DNA from: Hymenopus coronatus
Lineage: Eukaryota; Arthropoda; Insecta; Mantodea; Hymenopodidae
Direction of reading: 5' to 3'
NCBI GenBank assembly: GCA_030762935.1
Contig: CM060891.1
Location: 671,001-735,000 of the forward strand
DNA length: 64,000 bases
Shown: positions 27,717 through 39,038 of the stretch, piece by piece
How the letters are laid out: each line of letters opens with the position of its first letter
Numbering within the stretch: the first letter of the stretch is position 1
Notes under the pieces: model-generated
What the model saw: the letters and a program-made list of their open reading frames with translations, nothing else
What the model was told of the DNA's origin: nothing
The model's database searches: none
Program-made: the position numbers and the translations under genes

Positions 27717-28559
27717 CAAGAAGAGCATTTAAACGCATGAAGCATGATGAAAATGTTTCAAAGAAAGTGAAGCTGACAATTTCCATTTGTAATATTATGA
27801 AATCAAACAAAGACAGAGACAAACATATAATTTGCATTTACATTTGGAAAGGAAATACTAATCAGGTTGAATTTTCTCCGCAAAACGACAGAGTTGGGTA
27901 AGGCCAGAACATTTGACATGTACTCTAAAGGTTTACCCTGGCGGTTAGATCGGACGATGAATGTAGATCTTGGGGTCCATGAAGCGTAAAGTTACTCGAC
28001 ATTCTCAGGATAAGCGGAAACCTTTCTGGGTAAGTCACCCTAAGCGGCATTTGGACCAGTGACCTGTTGAACTTGAAGACAGATCTACAATATTATAGTT
28101 AATGAAGACTTACATCTTAATACACAAAAAATGTTTATCTCGGTAAGCAATGCAATTTATATAAAATATATTAATTTTGTGATTTTCCCAATTCGGATAT
28201 ACTTCTTGTTATTGGTTTCTATTTGAAAATACTTATTCTGATCATGCAAACAGAGCGAAATTCAAAGTAATCATAGAGCGACTAGTTCTTAACACATTTT
28301 ACTATCGCTATTACCTTCGTATATGTTTTTTAACGGTTTCTCTCGTTTAAAATGAAGTAGATAAACAATTAAAGTTTCGTAAAAGTTATTTGTAAAGTCA
28401 ATAATGAACTACCGAAGTAGTCATATAAATATAAATATCAGACTTTGTTATTTTGTAATGTTGGTAGGAACACTACCAACCGTAAAAATGCAAAGATTTG
28501 CTGATCAAATGTTTGTTATTACAAGACAATTGGTTAAAAGGCGATGCCTTTAATTACTA
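27717..28559. other. Unique AT-rich spacer
   Basis: Non-tandem sequence after the satellite. No open frame resembles a known protein, and no RNA gene or terminal repeat was seen. Confidence 0.55.
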
Positions 28560-28960
28560 CGTAGTATATAGGTAGATAACGAGATTTCACGTTTTTGAGA
28601 CCCCTGTATTCAAACTGAAGTTGTTTTTTTTAGAAAAAGGTCCGTGTGTCAGTGAAGACGGTAACTCAAAAAGTTTTCTCCATACAAGTACTGAAATTAT
28701 AATTATTTAACCACGTGCTAAATCGAACACGTATAAGGGCTACACCAAGATTTTACTGTAAAGCATATTTTGTGGTCCCCTAAAATATTTCATATCTGTG
28801 TTTGCGCATGTGTCTATGAACGCGTAACGGAAAAGGAAAATTCATTGAAGTTCCAAATTAAGGTTCTATGTTGCAAAATTGCGAAACGAATATTTTCAGG
28901 AAATTTCCCGCACCCACGTTAGCATTCTCTGTGAACTTTCTGAATAAAGTGCCACATGTT
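28560..28960 (+). repeat. Family X copies (X2, two partial pieces)
   Basis: Two partial matches to the family X reference at 62936-63330. The first (about 28575-28685) has AACGAGATTTCACG, TTTGAGACCCCTGTA, GAAAAAGGTCCGTGTGT and GGTAACTCAAAAA. The second (about 28770-28955) has GTGGTCCCCTAAAAT, a short GT-rich piece, TATGTTGCAAAATTGCGAA, CAGGAAATTTCCCGCACCC and CTGTGAACTTTC. The GT tract is short in both. Confidence 0.55.
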
Positions 28961-29349
28961 CCCACATAAATGTTGTTGTTCAGCACGCCTCGCAATAAAC
29001 CAGCTATCAAATCGTTCCTGTAGCTAAATAAAATAAGTATCTCATGTGCTCTGTAAACAAACTTCTCTTTCACAAGCATATTCTTCTATTACTCCATGCT
29101 ATTGTGTTATTACTTGCTTCCTTAAAAGTAGAAGGCAATACACTAGCATAAAGTGATAGTCACATGTTTTAAAAGCTCTGATTTTGTAGTATGATTTAAA
29201 TTTGGTTGTTTTAGCATAGCCTGGAGTAAAACGGCACAGATATGGCTGCTTCCCGTCATTTTAAAATTTAAACCAATAGCAAGGAACATGGTTAACTGCG
29301 TTGTCTCTGACGCTAGCCAAGAAAAAGAAATCATTTAGAAACAATATGT
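28961..29349. other. Unique spacer
   Basis: Between two family X copies. It contains only short open frames with no recognisable similarity. Nothing else is seen. Confidence 0.5.
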
Positions 29350-29612
29350 CCTCCACAAAATTTGAAATGTTCATTACAGCCGTTTTTGAGAAAAACAAAC
29401 TTTTCGAAATATTTTCTATGTAAAGGGCAATTTAGGGTGGGACATTTTCTTCAAAATCTACGTTTCTTATCCTTGAAAGATATTGAACTTAAATACTAAC
29501 TTTCGTATTTAACGGACGCTTCCATTTTCACACACACAAACCTTTTCCAAATGATATTTTTGTATATATGGGACCTCAAAACACATATTTCCGATGGAAT
29601 ATAATACTGTGT
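29350..29612 (-). repeat. Family X copy (X3)
   Basis: Reverse-strand match to the family X reference. Read on the minus strand the blocks occur in the same order: ATTCCATCGGAAATATG, GAGGTCCCATATAT, AAAAGGTTTGTGTGTGTG, TTAGTATTTAAGTTCAATAT, AGATTTTGAAGAAAATG, CCCTTTACATAGAAA and TTTTTCTCAAAAACGGCTG. The GT tract is only about four repeats here. Confidence 0.65.
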
Positions 29613-30014
29613 TTACTTACGTGTAGAGAAACGTATTTGTGTATGACGTCACAGTAAAAGTGACGTATCCCAGAATGAAGTGAAATGTTGGCGAGCCTGA
29701 TATGACAGATGTGACTGTACAACCTGTTTTATGGGAAAGTTGTGTCATTTCTCGACCTGCTTCTGACCGCACTGCGCTATGTTTCACTACCACGAGCTTA
29801 AAGTACCACCAAACGCCAAACTTGCTATTTAAATCAGACATCGTCCTAAATCCTGGACGAAAATTTTCAAGAAAATTCCAAATCCGACGTAGATACCAAT
29901 ATTTTTATTTTCTCAAAATGACCGTAGGGGTTTACATTAAGGAGCCACAAGTTTAAACCATAAATAAAATATGTTAGTGTCTTTGTGCTGCAATATCCTA
30001 TTGCTGAAGAATGT
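29613..30014. other. Unique spacer with a possible family X fragment
   Basis: Mostly unrecognised. A short stretch at about 29850-29930 (AAATTTTCAAGAAAATTCC, then TTTTCTCAAAATGACCGTAG) looks like the right-hand part of family X, but too little is preserved to be sure. Confidence 0.4.
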
Positions 30015-30701
30015 TGTATAGCTGGTAAACCATAAAACATATGACCCAAATATCGCTATTTGTAGTACTGATCATATATCTAACGGGAAAACCATACATC
30101 TGTTCCAAATATGGTTATTTGTAGATTTGCCCATATGTATAACAGGAAAACCATACATCTGTTCCAAATATGGTTATTTGTAGATTTGCCCATATGTATA
30201 ACGGGAAAATCATACAACATCTGTTCCAAATATGGTTATTTGTAGATTTACCCATATATATAACGGGAAAACCATACATCTGTTCCAAATATGGTTATTT
30301 GTAGATTTACCCACATATATATATATATATATATATATAAATAACGGGAAAACCATACATCTGTTCCAAATATGGTTATTTATAGATTTGCCCATATGTA
30401 TAACGGGAAAACCGTACAACATCTGTTTCAAATATGGTTATTTGTAGATTTGCCCATATGTATAACGGAAAAACCATACAACATCTGTTCCAAATATGGT
30501 TATTTGTAGATTTGCCCATATGTATAACGGAAAAACCATACAACATCTGTTCCAAATATTGTTATTTGTAGATTTGCCCATATGTATAACGGAAAAACCA
30601 TACAACATCTGTTCCAAATATTGTTATTTGTAGATTTGCCCATATGTATAACGGAAAAACCATACAACATCTGTTCCAAATATGGTTATTTGTAGATTTG
30701 C

Positions 30702-30757
<56 letters not shown>

Positions 30758-31170
30758 CTGGCAAACCATACATCTCTATCAAATATGGTTATTTGTAGTA
30801 ATACTCGTATATATAAAACTGGAAAATCATACAGCATTCTTCTAAAACACATGGTTATTTGCACTACTGCCCATATGACTAGTAAACCATACAACATCTA
30901 TAAAAAATATGGCTAGTTCTAGTATTGCCCATATATATGAATGGTAAACATATCTATCTCAAATATGGTTTTTTGTATTATTACCCATATATAACTGGTA
31001 AATCATACATTTCCTTCAATATGGTTATTGTTGGGTTGTCCATAAGTATAACTGGTAAACCATAAAACATCTGTCCAAAATATAGCTATTTACAGTATTG
31101 CCTATATATATATATGTAACTGGTAAACCATTCAACATATGCCCCATATATGGCTATTTGTAGTATTGCC
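30015..31170. repeat. AT-rich ~60 bp minisatellite, block 1
   Basis: Tandem units of about 59-66 bp built from ATAACGGGAAAACCATACA, ACATCTGTTCCAAATATGG and TTATTTGTAGATTTGCCCAT. Units are nearly uniform at 30080-30700 and more diverged afterwards. TA microsatellites have grown at the same place within the unit (about 30312-30340 and 30704-30757). The same repeat resumes at 45263 after the SINE and LINE insertions. Confidence 0.93.
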
Positions 31171-31437
31171 CTAGTCGACCTCCGTGGTGCAATGGTAACC
31201 ATGCTAACTTCATGTACCCAAGGTCGCGGGTTCAAACCAGGCGGAGGACGATGGATTTTTTCGAGTGTAAAAATTCTTAGCATGGCTTCCTTCGGAAGGG
31301 AAGTAAAGCCGTTGGTCCCGTGTCGTAGACAGAGAGGCCTCTGAGCAAAATTAAGCGGTCTTTCACGCCCAATTTAGAATGGGACGCTGAGAACCATAGC
31401 AGCTAGAATGTTCATAAGTAACACGTCATTTCCATTT
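31171..31437 (+). mobile_element. tRNA-derived SINE, copy 1
   Basis: The head looks like a tRNA gene. An A-box match TGGTGCAATGG lies at 31185-31195 and a B-box match GTTCAAACC at 31230-31238, 34 bp apart. The outer bases CCTCCG and CGGAGG can pair as an acceptor stem across about 69 nt. A tRNA-unrelated body follows with GGCTTCCTTCGGAAGGG, AAGCCGTTGGTCCCGTG and AGAGGCCTCTGAGC. The body matches copy 2 at 47495-47731, but lacks a 36 nt segment present there. It sits in the AT minisatellite directly 5' of the LINE. Confidence 0.8.
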
Positions 31438-31875
31438 TGTCGCCGCCAGGGGGGTTGTGAGGTTAAGCTCCCATATTTTTGTTTATTTTCTGTAAAATGT
31501 TGATTATAAAGAAGGCAAGAGCTAGATAAGTGGAACGTTAATTATTGTGTGTAATAACACAGTGTTTGTTAAATTGTAGATTTTGTTAATTCTATTGTCC
31601 GTAAGTCAGCTGTGAAATCTACCATATTGGAGTTGAGTGTTTTGTTTATAGCAGCTGTATCGCCTCTTTTTTGGTCATACAGTTTGTATTGTGTTTGATT
31701 CTTTGTTAGTGCTTGGTAAATAACTTACTTGTATATTGTGAATATAAATCTTCGACAAGCTAGTGCTTTGTCATATCATATTTCTTACGTTTCAGTCTTG
31801 TGACAAACCTGTTCTAACCGGTTAAGCGGTACCTGTTGTGAATTTAAGTGTAGTGTTTGTGCAAAGTGCTGTGCG

Positions 31876-32126
31876 ATGAGTGGAAAAGCGTGCGATTTCA
31901 GTGGAATTTGTGGTGCATGCAGTTGTAAGGTTAGTCAAGGTATCTTAAGGTTCCAAATTTTGGTTTCATTGGGCGTGCAGTAACACGTTGTTAACGATGA
32001 TGTGAGAGATTGTAGTGAATGGTTCTGTGAATATTGTAGGCTTAAAGAATGGTCAAAAAGCACGAGGAAACAATTTCTAACCTCAGAAAATTTAGTTGTG
32101 ACATCTGATCGGACTTTTTTAGGTTA
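31876..32126 (+). pseudogene. LINE ORF1, small Cys-rich PHD-like protein
   Basis: From ATG 31876 the frame reads a Cys cluster (CDFSGICGACSCK), meets one TAA at 31981-31983, then continues in the same frame with DCSEWFCEYCRLKEW and stops at 32124-32126. The WFCxxC ending and paired Cys look like the end of a PHD-type zinc finger, which some CR1-group LINEs carry in ORF1 (family knowledge). About 83 codons is short, and the middle Cys/His ligands are not clear. The domain is an inference; the internal stop makes it a pseudogene. Confidence 0.45.
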
Positions 32127-32233
32127 AAGGAAATCCACCAAAATAGTCATGAAAGAACTCTAAAGTCCATTGAAATAAATAAAAGTTCACCAACAAAGAA
32201 TTTTAGGAATTCAGAAAATATCAGTAATTTTAT

Positions 32234-34666
32234 TAAGATAAGTAATAGCAGTAGCTCTTTGTGTATATTTCACCAAAATATTAGGGGTTTAAGAACTTTC
32301 CTTTAGTCTTGCTTCTGAAAAATTACAGCCACGTATTTTATGCTTATCCGATTATCACTTAACAGAACAGGAGTTCATTCCAATTTCACTGCATGGGTAC
32401 TCTTTAGGAGCAGCATATTCAGAAAAAAAAAAAAATTAAAAAAGGAGGGGTTTGCACATTTGTAAGACATGATGTACCCTATAAAATCATTAATCTAAAC
32501 AAGTTTTGTTTTGAGCTAGACACAGAGATGTGCACAGTTCAACCAAACATAAATCAAGTAAATTTTTCAATAATAGCTGTATATCGGTCCCCACTAGGTA
32601 ATTATGAGGTATTCAAAAAACAGTTAGATGATTCCTTAAAGTTTATATTGAAACCGAAACGAGAACTGATAATTTGTGGTGACATTAATATTGACTATCT
32701 TATTCCTAGTCTCCGAAAGGACCAACTCAATTTTAAATGTTTTACATACAACATGTCACATTTTCCTACAAGAATTCAGGGTAGCTCCTCTTCAGCAATA
32801 GATAACATATTAATAAATATAGATAGTTAAAACTTCAATAACCTTACCATTTTCAGATCATGAAGCACAAATACTTCTCATTATACAGATTTACCTAAAG
32901 TTGAAACCAAACTATAAATATTGTGGAACACGAAAAGTAGATGAAAGCACCCTCACATTATTTAAGTATGGCCTTCAACAAGAATCATGGACTGAAATTT
33001 ATGAAATAAATGGAGAAAATGAAAAGTTGAATCATTTCCTACAACATTTCAACCTTCACTTTGTAGCATCCTTTCCAGTCAAATATCGTAAAATACATAA
33101 TCAAAAGGAAAATAACACCTGGATTACAACAGGCATTAAAACTTCTTGCAAACGTAAGCGAAAATTCTACCAAGAATTGAAACATAATAAGACCCCAAAC
33201 TTAGAATGTCATTACAAAAAGTATTGTAAAATTTTATAATAAAAGCTGCTAAAATATTGCATTATAATAAAGAGATGTCCAATTCTGCTTATAAAATGAA
33301 AACTATCTGGAATATAATAAAAAGAGAAACAGGTAAAGGATCTCAAGAAAGCTCCTCAATTGCACTGTATTCCGGTAATCAAAAAATGTATGATCCTCAA
33401 AAGGTCGCAGATATTTTTAACAATTTCTTTTTGAATGTAACAGACAAAATAAATATAAATTGTGGATGTAAAGAATCAGCATTAAGTTTTAGAAAACTTC
33501 TTTTGTAAACAGAATTCCTGAATTTAAAGTAAAAATGACTACACCATCTGAAATAAAAAATATAATAAATTTGCTCAGACCAAAACTTCCTCTGGATATG
33601 ATGAAATATCAAGTAAAATCATAAAAGCATGTTCTGACCTAATAAGCATTCCCCTTAGCTATTTAAGTAACGAATCACTAAAGAGTGGCATATCTCCTGA
33701 CCGAATAAAGTACTCTATTGTCAAACCACTTTTTAAAAAAGGCAAACAAGATGATATCTCAAATTATAGACCTATATCTCCCTTGTCTGTTTTCTCAAAA
33801 GTAATTGAGAATTGTTCAATAGGCTTTATAATTACTTGGAAAAGTACAACTTACTTGCCAAAGAACAGTTTGGCTTTAGAAAAGGAGTAGCGACAGATAA
33901 TGCAACCTACAAGCTCACGCATAAAGTGTTAACAGCGTTAAATGAAAAGGACCATGTTTGTGGAATCTTTTGTGACCTAGCGAAGGCTTTTGACCCATGA
34001 GATTCTGATAGCAAAACTACATTTCTATGGAATAAAGAATAACATATTAGATTGGTTCATTTCATACCTAGAGAAGAGAAAACAAAGGGTCGAAATTAAT
34101 AACTCCAATGGGTATTAAAACAGTGCCTCAGAATGGAAATTAGTATAACATGGTGTTCCCCAGGGATCACTCTTAGGGTCTCTTTTATTCTTAGTTTACA
34201 TAAATGACCTCCTATTATACATTAACAGTATTGCAAGCATTTATTTATTCACAGATGACACAAGTGTTCTATTAACAAGTAAATATTTCAATGACTGTGT
34301 AGTAAAATTAAACTATGTTTTAAATTGTATGTCAAATTGGTTCAAAGCAAACAAACTCTCAGAAAACCTTGAAAAAACAAAAATAATTAAATTTATATCT
34401 ACTCGCTCACCACAAACACACATAGAAATATGAATTAATGATACATTGTTAGAACAGCTAAATGAAGTCAAATTTCTTGGCCTTCAGGTAGATAGGTATT
34501 TGGACTGGAAGTCACATATTATCTACATTACAACTAAACTTAGCTCACCATGTTATGCTCTGGTTTAATTTCACTCAATCGATACACTTATGGTGTATTT
34601 TGCCTACCTCTACTCCATCATCGAGTATAGAATAATATTCTGGGGTAATTCAGTGGATAGTAAATG
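32234..34666 (+). pseudogene. LINE ORF2 endonuclease/reverse transcriptase, 5' part
   Basis: Fragments in changing frames. The endonuclease starts near 32258 with CIFHQNIRGLRT, continues with SIIAVYRSPLGNYEVF and LIICGDINIDYL (about 32565-32700), and ends near SSSAIDNILIN (32800). A linker runs 32900-33500. The reverse transcriptase shows IVKPLFKKGKQDDISNYRPI (about 33715-33775), EQFGFRKGVATDNATYKL (about 33860-33915), VCGIFCDLAKAFD (33955-33995), HGVPQGSLLGSLLFLVYIND (about 34150-34210) and YLFTDDTSVLL with both catalytic Asp codons at 34254-34259. Several frameshifts and stops are present, so it is inactive. The frame is cut by the LTR element after codon position 34666. Confidence 0.88.
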
Positions 34667-35600
34667 TGTAGCGTTATTGAGCCCCGCGTTTGGAAACCAT
34701 ATGTGGTGTTAATATGGTGCTGACGTTAGATGTTATATGGGTTGCCTCTTGCACCACATTTAAGACGCCTTATGCAATGAGCGCAGATTGGAGTCGTTGA
34801 CCAGAATCACTCCCCTACCTATGAGTAGACCTACTTGCCTGGTACGGTGAGTTTACCTCGGTGTCGCTCAGTCGGCACGATATTGACTCACCCGCGGTGG
34901 TAAAGCAAATGGGGGTAGGTCAGGAGTGGTCTTATAATAATTAAAAGTTGTATACTTTGCTTGAGTTTATTCCTTCCTAAAAGAGACGAGACAAGCACAT
35001 CTGCCATATAATAATGTTCACTTATACACTTGTTAAGATTCTGATAACATGACTGAATACACATAATATAATTAGTACTCGTCACTGGCTTTGTGTCTAA
35101 CTTTATGTGAAGTACTTAAGTTCAGCCCGACGATCAACAGCAGAACAGCTACAGACAACTTTCACGCACAGGTCAGAACAGATGAATTAGAACAGATTTT
35201 CCCGAGGTGTCTTCTTGGGTTCTTTATATACAAAAATTACTGTCATGTCAGCCTCCTGATTGGACAGAAAGGGCGCACAATTGACGTCAATATTACCCAA
35301 GAATCAATTTCCTTATCCCAGTATGCACTGTAAACCTCACGTGACAAGCCTAGTACAATGAAGAATTACCATCTTCCACATTTTTCAGTTCACCCCTGAC
35401 CTAGCTCAAGCGTACGTGACTTGACAAAAGAGTCCTTTCTGACAAAAGAGCTTCTCACCCCCTTTGACTCTCTTGGCGTCAGCTTTCTTCTCCAGCTGAA
35501 TTTTCAGTTAATTCCATATATTTAAACTCCTTTAATTTTACATTACTAAATAATTAATGACTAATAATAATTGTTATAGGGGAGCTAATTAACGGTCTCG
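34667..35600 (-). repeat. Gypsy LTR (3' LTR, left side)
   Basis: Begins TGTAGCGTTATTGAGCCCCG on the plus strand and ends with GGGGAGCTAATTAACGGTC near 35600. Compared with the other LTR it has an extra segment near 34711 (TTAATATGGTGC) and lacks CAG near 34740. On the minus strand a short purine run (AGGGGAA, about 35603-35609) lies immediately upstream of it and may be the polypurine tract. A 65-codon open frame occurs in both LTRs at the same place and is not considered a gene. Confidence 0.9.
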
Positions 35601-36142
35601 TATTCCCCTATAAAATATTGACTTTGCTGTTTACAGAAATTGAATATTTTATACATCTCCTTTAGACGTGAGTAAAATTTCTTTTCTACCTGGGTACATT
35701 CACCTCTCTTTCACGCCCTGATACTACTCTTAGTAGACACAACCTTGATCATTTCTCTTTCTCTGCTCGTTCACATAAACTGTTATTTTCTGTCAATCGT
35801 TCTCTTGCTATTCTTAGTTTACGTATCTTTCTAACCCTATTCTGGGTCCGAGCTTGTCTCTTTAACAGCATAATTCGTACAACAACAAACATTATTAAAT
35901 ACATATTTACACTAGTATTTACACTCATACAAATTAAAATATGCAGTTAACCCTCATTTGCTAATAACATTAACATGATTATACGCTTGCTCTACATAAT
36001 TTCATTCACTCGTCCTGGAAAGTTTAGCACGTGCTGGTATAAATTTTGTCTAATAATTTGCTTACATTCTTACCCATTGAACTATTATATTCCATTTATT
36101 TTACTATCCACAATACGTTCAGATTTACTTTTCTCATCTCAT
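35601..36142 (-). other. Gypsy 3' internal region without a gene
   Basis: Lies between the integrase end and the 3' LTR. No minus-strand open frame of useful length is visible here, so there is no support for an env gene. The region is AT-rich and otherwise featureless. Confidence 0.6.
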
Positions 36143-37470
36143 TTAACCGAATTTTGTCATCTGAACATCCTCATCCTTCTTATATGGTTTAAGCATTTGT
36201 TTGCGATATCGGCCAACAACATTTGTTCCTATTTCGGACACTTCATACGTGTCAGTCGAGAAGCTGTTTGTAATCACATGTGGTCCTTTAAAGTAAACCA
36301 CCAGTCTTTGGTTTTCCTTCTCGACTTTATCTGATAACGTTTTGTTCTTTATTAGCACAAGATCTCCAATCTTGAATTCCCATAGAATTCCATTATGTAA
36401 TTTCTCATGACGCTTCTTCCTCCTTTTTGCAGCTTCTCGCATTCTCTCGGTGGCCTGCCGGTACATTTCTTCAGCTTCAACCAATATTTCTTTATCTACT
36501 TGAATCGTATCCAGAGGTGGACATTTAACTGTTTTAAGCAATTCCTTTCGGCTAATTCCACAGGTTTAAATTTAGTTAGGTTTCTCTGAGTTTGGTTTAA
36601 GACGTCTCCGATGGGTTTTAAATATTTCATCCACTGTGTGTGTCCCTTAAGGACCATAAGCCGCAAATAAATACCGAGCTCCTTAATCGCTCGTTCATCT
36701 AGGTTGCTCCTTGTTCGATATTTCGAGCAGAAATAGTGCTTGATATTGTGCAACTTTAGGTTCTCTATAAACTATTTCCCTTTAAAAATCGTTGCATTAT
36801 CTGTCAAAATCGCACTCATTTTTCCTTCAGTCGGAATGGATTTATTCAGTAGTACGTTTATGCAATTCCTACTGTTTGCATTTTTTTAAAAGAAACATCC
36901 TTACTTTTTTAGAATGTATGTCATAACACACCATTATGTTTCGAAACCCCATAGGAAGAGGACCATGAATGTCTAGACATACAAGCTCTAGTGGTCTCTC
37001 CCTAATAATGGCTTGGTTATCATACCAGTAACTGACATTTTTTGTTTACACTTCTGATATATGTCACAACATGATATGAACTTTCGAACTTTCTCTCTTG
37101 CTTTACTGATGTACATGCTTTCTATTATTGTGCCCGTCACCCTGTCAGTTCCGGAATGCAGCAGTTGAATATGAAATTTGCGGATTAGGTCCCTTTCTAA
37201 TATTTTCGGAATTATTACCTTCCATTCGGGTCTATCTCAATCTCGTCCGTGAAGTTTACACAACGTGTCCCCTACCTTTACAATTCTAGCATACCCACAC
37301 TCTTTTAAGCAAGGTGCTGTTTCATACACACTCCGAAGTCTATCGTCTTCCCTTTGTAATGCTGCTACCTGCTTGACCATGTCTCTGGTTTCTTTACTTA
37401 ATTTCATATTTATTTGCATTACTTTTACCTCTCGTCTAGGTCTAAGTGAACATTCCGGAATCTCCTTTAT
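36143..37470 (-). pseudogene. Gypsy integrase, decayed
   Basis: Integrase inserts the reverse-transcribed DNA into the host genome. On the minus strand the H2C2 zinc-binding region lies at about 37150-37050, where HIQLLHSGTDR is followed by CCDIYQKCK; a Tyr stands where the second Cys of the usual CxxC is expected. The core shows LDIHGPLP (first Asp, about 36985-36965), ILTDNAT (second Asp, about 36812-36790) and NLDERAIKELG (Glu, about 36705-36680). The C-terminus (36541-36143) is basic, with KIGDLVLIKNKTLSDK, GPHVI and GRYRKQMLKPYKK, a typical Gypsy integrase tail. Stops and frameshifts separate these pieces. Confidence 0.85.
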
Positions 37471-38114
37471 TGTTTTTATCCGGGACAGTACGTCTGCAAA
37501 CGTGTTGGATTTCCCAGGAATTTAGATGATATCAAGGTCATATCGTGCCACAAATCTTGAAATCTTCGTGAACGTTAATTTACATTGTTTTATAAAGGTA
37601 AGACTAATATGATCGGAATATATAATTACATGTTGGTTATAAATATAAGTCCTAAACTTAACCAACGCAAAGTAGATGACACTTACTCGAGTAACGTCAC
37701 TGATGCACTACTCTCAGCTCTCGTTAGTCCTCGTGAAGCCGTGCTTATCACATGGACCTCACCCTTATCGTTTTGTCCAAGGATTGCACCGTGACCTGTC
37801 ATTGATGCGTCTACATATATCACGTATTTCCACCCATCACGTGTTCTTTCAAGCAAGATTGCTTCCGTGAACAAATATTGTATGCGCTCATAGCATTTTT
37901 GGTGTCTCTCAGTCCATACCCATTTTTTTGTTTTTTGTAGGAGTTCCCTGAGCGGTGCGACCTCCTGTGCATACTTCGGTAAGAATCTGCTGATGTAATT
38001 CCATATCCCGAAAATATTCCCAAACTGTTTGATATTCTGTGGAGCTGGAATTTGGTGTATACTCTCTATTCTTCCTGGATCTGGGATTCTTCCACTATAA
38101 ATCCGAGGAAACAA
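37471..38114 (-). pseudogene. Gypsy RT connection and RNase H, decayed
   Basis: The minus-strand frame from 38114 to 37683 carries the region after the RT palm (ISRFLPKYAQEVAPLRELL, KKWVW) and the start of RNase H (YVIYVDASMTGHGAILGQ). RNase H removes the RNA strand after minus-strand synthesis. After a stop at 37683, the frame reads on in pieces with HVIIYSDHISL and IPGKSNTFADVLSR (about 37610-37490), the usual C-terminal RNase H blocks of Gypsy elements. Breaks inside the domain indicate loss of function. Confidence 0.82.
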
Positions 38115-38989
38115 ACTTCCTTGGCAAAAAATTTCGACTTTGATAAATTTACTGTGAAGCCAGCATTCCCTAACCTCGTTAATACAATACTGATATGCTC
38201 TAAATGGTCTTCAAAAGTCTCAAAGATAGTGAGAAAATTGTCAATGTAGTTTATTAGGAATTCACTATTGGTGTCCTTGAAAACTTCATTAATTGCTCGA
38301 AGAAAAGAGGCAGAGGCGGTTTTAATTCCAAACGATAATTTTAGAAACTCGTAGATCCGACCGTCGTAAAAGAAACTACATTAATCCTGCACTGATTCTT
38401 CCAATGGAACTTGCCAATAACTGTTTGCAAGATCTATAGTTGAGACATACCGTCCTCTAGATAGCTTAGCTATAACTTGACTTATGCTTTCGCTTTGAAA
38501 ATGATCAGCCCTCATGAACTGATTGAGATTTCGAGCGTCATGTGTTGCTCGTAATTTCACTGGCGACCCTTTCTTCACTGTCCAAAATAGCGTAGAAATG
38601 TATGGAGATTGCCCTCCACAATAATTTTATTTTCAATCATTTCCTGTACAACATTATTGGCATCTTAAGTCCAAGCGATAAATTGTTATACTTGTGACAC
38701 AAGGGCTTAACATTTTCAACATGAAACTTATGTGTATATATACATCAAAAACGCCAGGTCTGTCCAAAAAAACATTTTTACTCCTGAGCATCACCTGTCG
38801 AAGTTCATTCAGCTGCCTGTCGGTCAAGTTAAACGCCTCATTACATTTTTCATTGATTACCTGGAAAGAATCCCTTTCAGAGCTGTTGCCTATATGTCTA
38901 TCCCCGTCAGAAACCTTTTCTGGCATGGGGTTTTCCATCATGGATCCCTTTATTCTGTTCTCTGGCAGGTTGTCTACCGTTATAATTGG
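38115..38989 (-). pseudogene. Gypsy reverse transcriptase, catalytic motif altered
   Basis: The upstream part (38941-38654) shows SKNVFLDRPGVF, typical of the region just before the RT. The palm region (38578-38381) shows VKLRATHDARNLNQF, YVSTIDLANSYWQVPLEE. Further on, LSFGIKTASASFLRAINEVF and the catalytic box follow. That box reads YIDN (38237-38248) rather than the family's YxDD, so one of the two metal-binding Asp is lost. A stop at about 38379 and frameshifts also break the gene. The 5' side is cut by the GC-rich insert at 38990. Confidence 0.85.
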
Positions 38990-39038
38990 TTGTCACGCCC
39001 CCTTCTCACTAATAGAAGACTACTTCTTTCGACACACC

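Larger units (their letters stand above)
13123..27837 (-). other. 14.7 kb minus-strand frame open through the satellite
   Basis: On the minus strand one reading frame stays open through the whole 60/57 bp satellite, apart from three TGA stops, all at the same higher-order position (16348, 20539 and 24733). It would encode a 20-residue hydrophobic, Cys-rich repeat of the form LLVLVYCISLCTLLFPDCFT. A second minus-strand frame (MYISMYSSLPRLFYCSSCSS repeats) is open over long stretches too. Both unit lengths are multiples of three, so this follows from the repeat itself. I do not call it a gene, and transcription is unknown. Confidence 0.85.

Noticed and set aside
13123..27837. Giant proteins of about 1000-1400 residues on the minus strand
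   Set aside because: They are translations of a 60/57 bp tandem repeat whose unit length is a multiple of three. Two minus-strand frames are open over long stretches, and the peptide is a monotonous hydrophobic repeat. No gene signals or family match were seen.
30210..30897. Tyr/Ile-rich open frames in the AT minisatellite
   Set aside because: They are translations of TA microsatellites and the repeat unit.
31171..31245. Functional tRNA gene
   Set aside because: The A- and B-boxes fit, but the anticodon arm is poor, the sequence continues into a SINE body, and a second copy of that body lies at 47495-47731.
34888..35085. A 65-codon minus-strand gene, repeated at 43483-43680
   Set aside because: It lies inside both LTRs because the LTRs are copies of each other; no domain and no reason for coding in an LTR.
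35601..36142. Gypsy env gene
   Set aside because: The space between integrase and the 3' LTR has no minus-strand frame of useful length and no signal peptide or membrane segment.
35975..36334. Plus-strand 119-codon open frame
   Set aside because: It is antisense to the Gypsy integrase C-terminus and has no recognisable domain.
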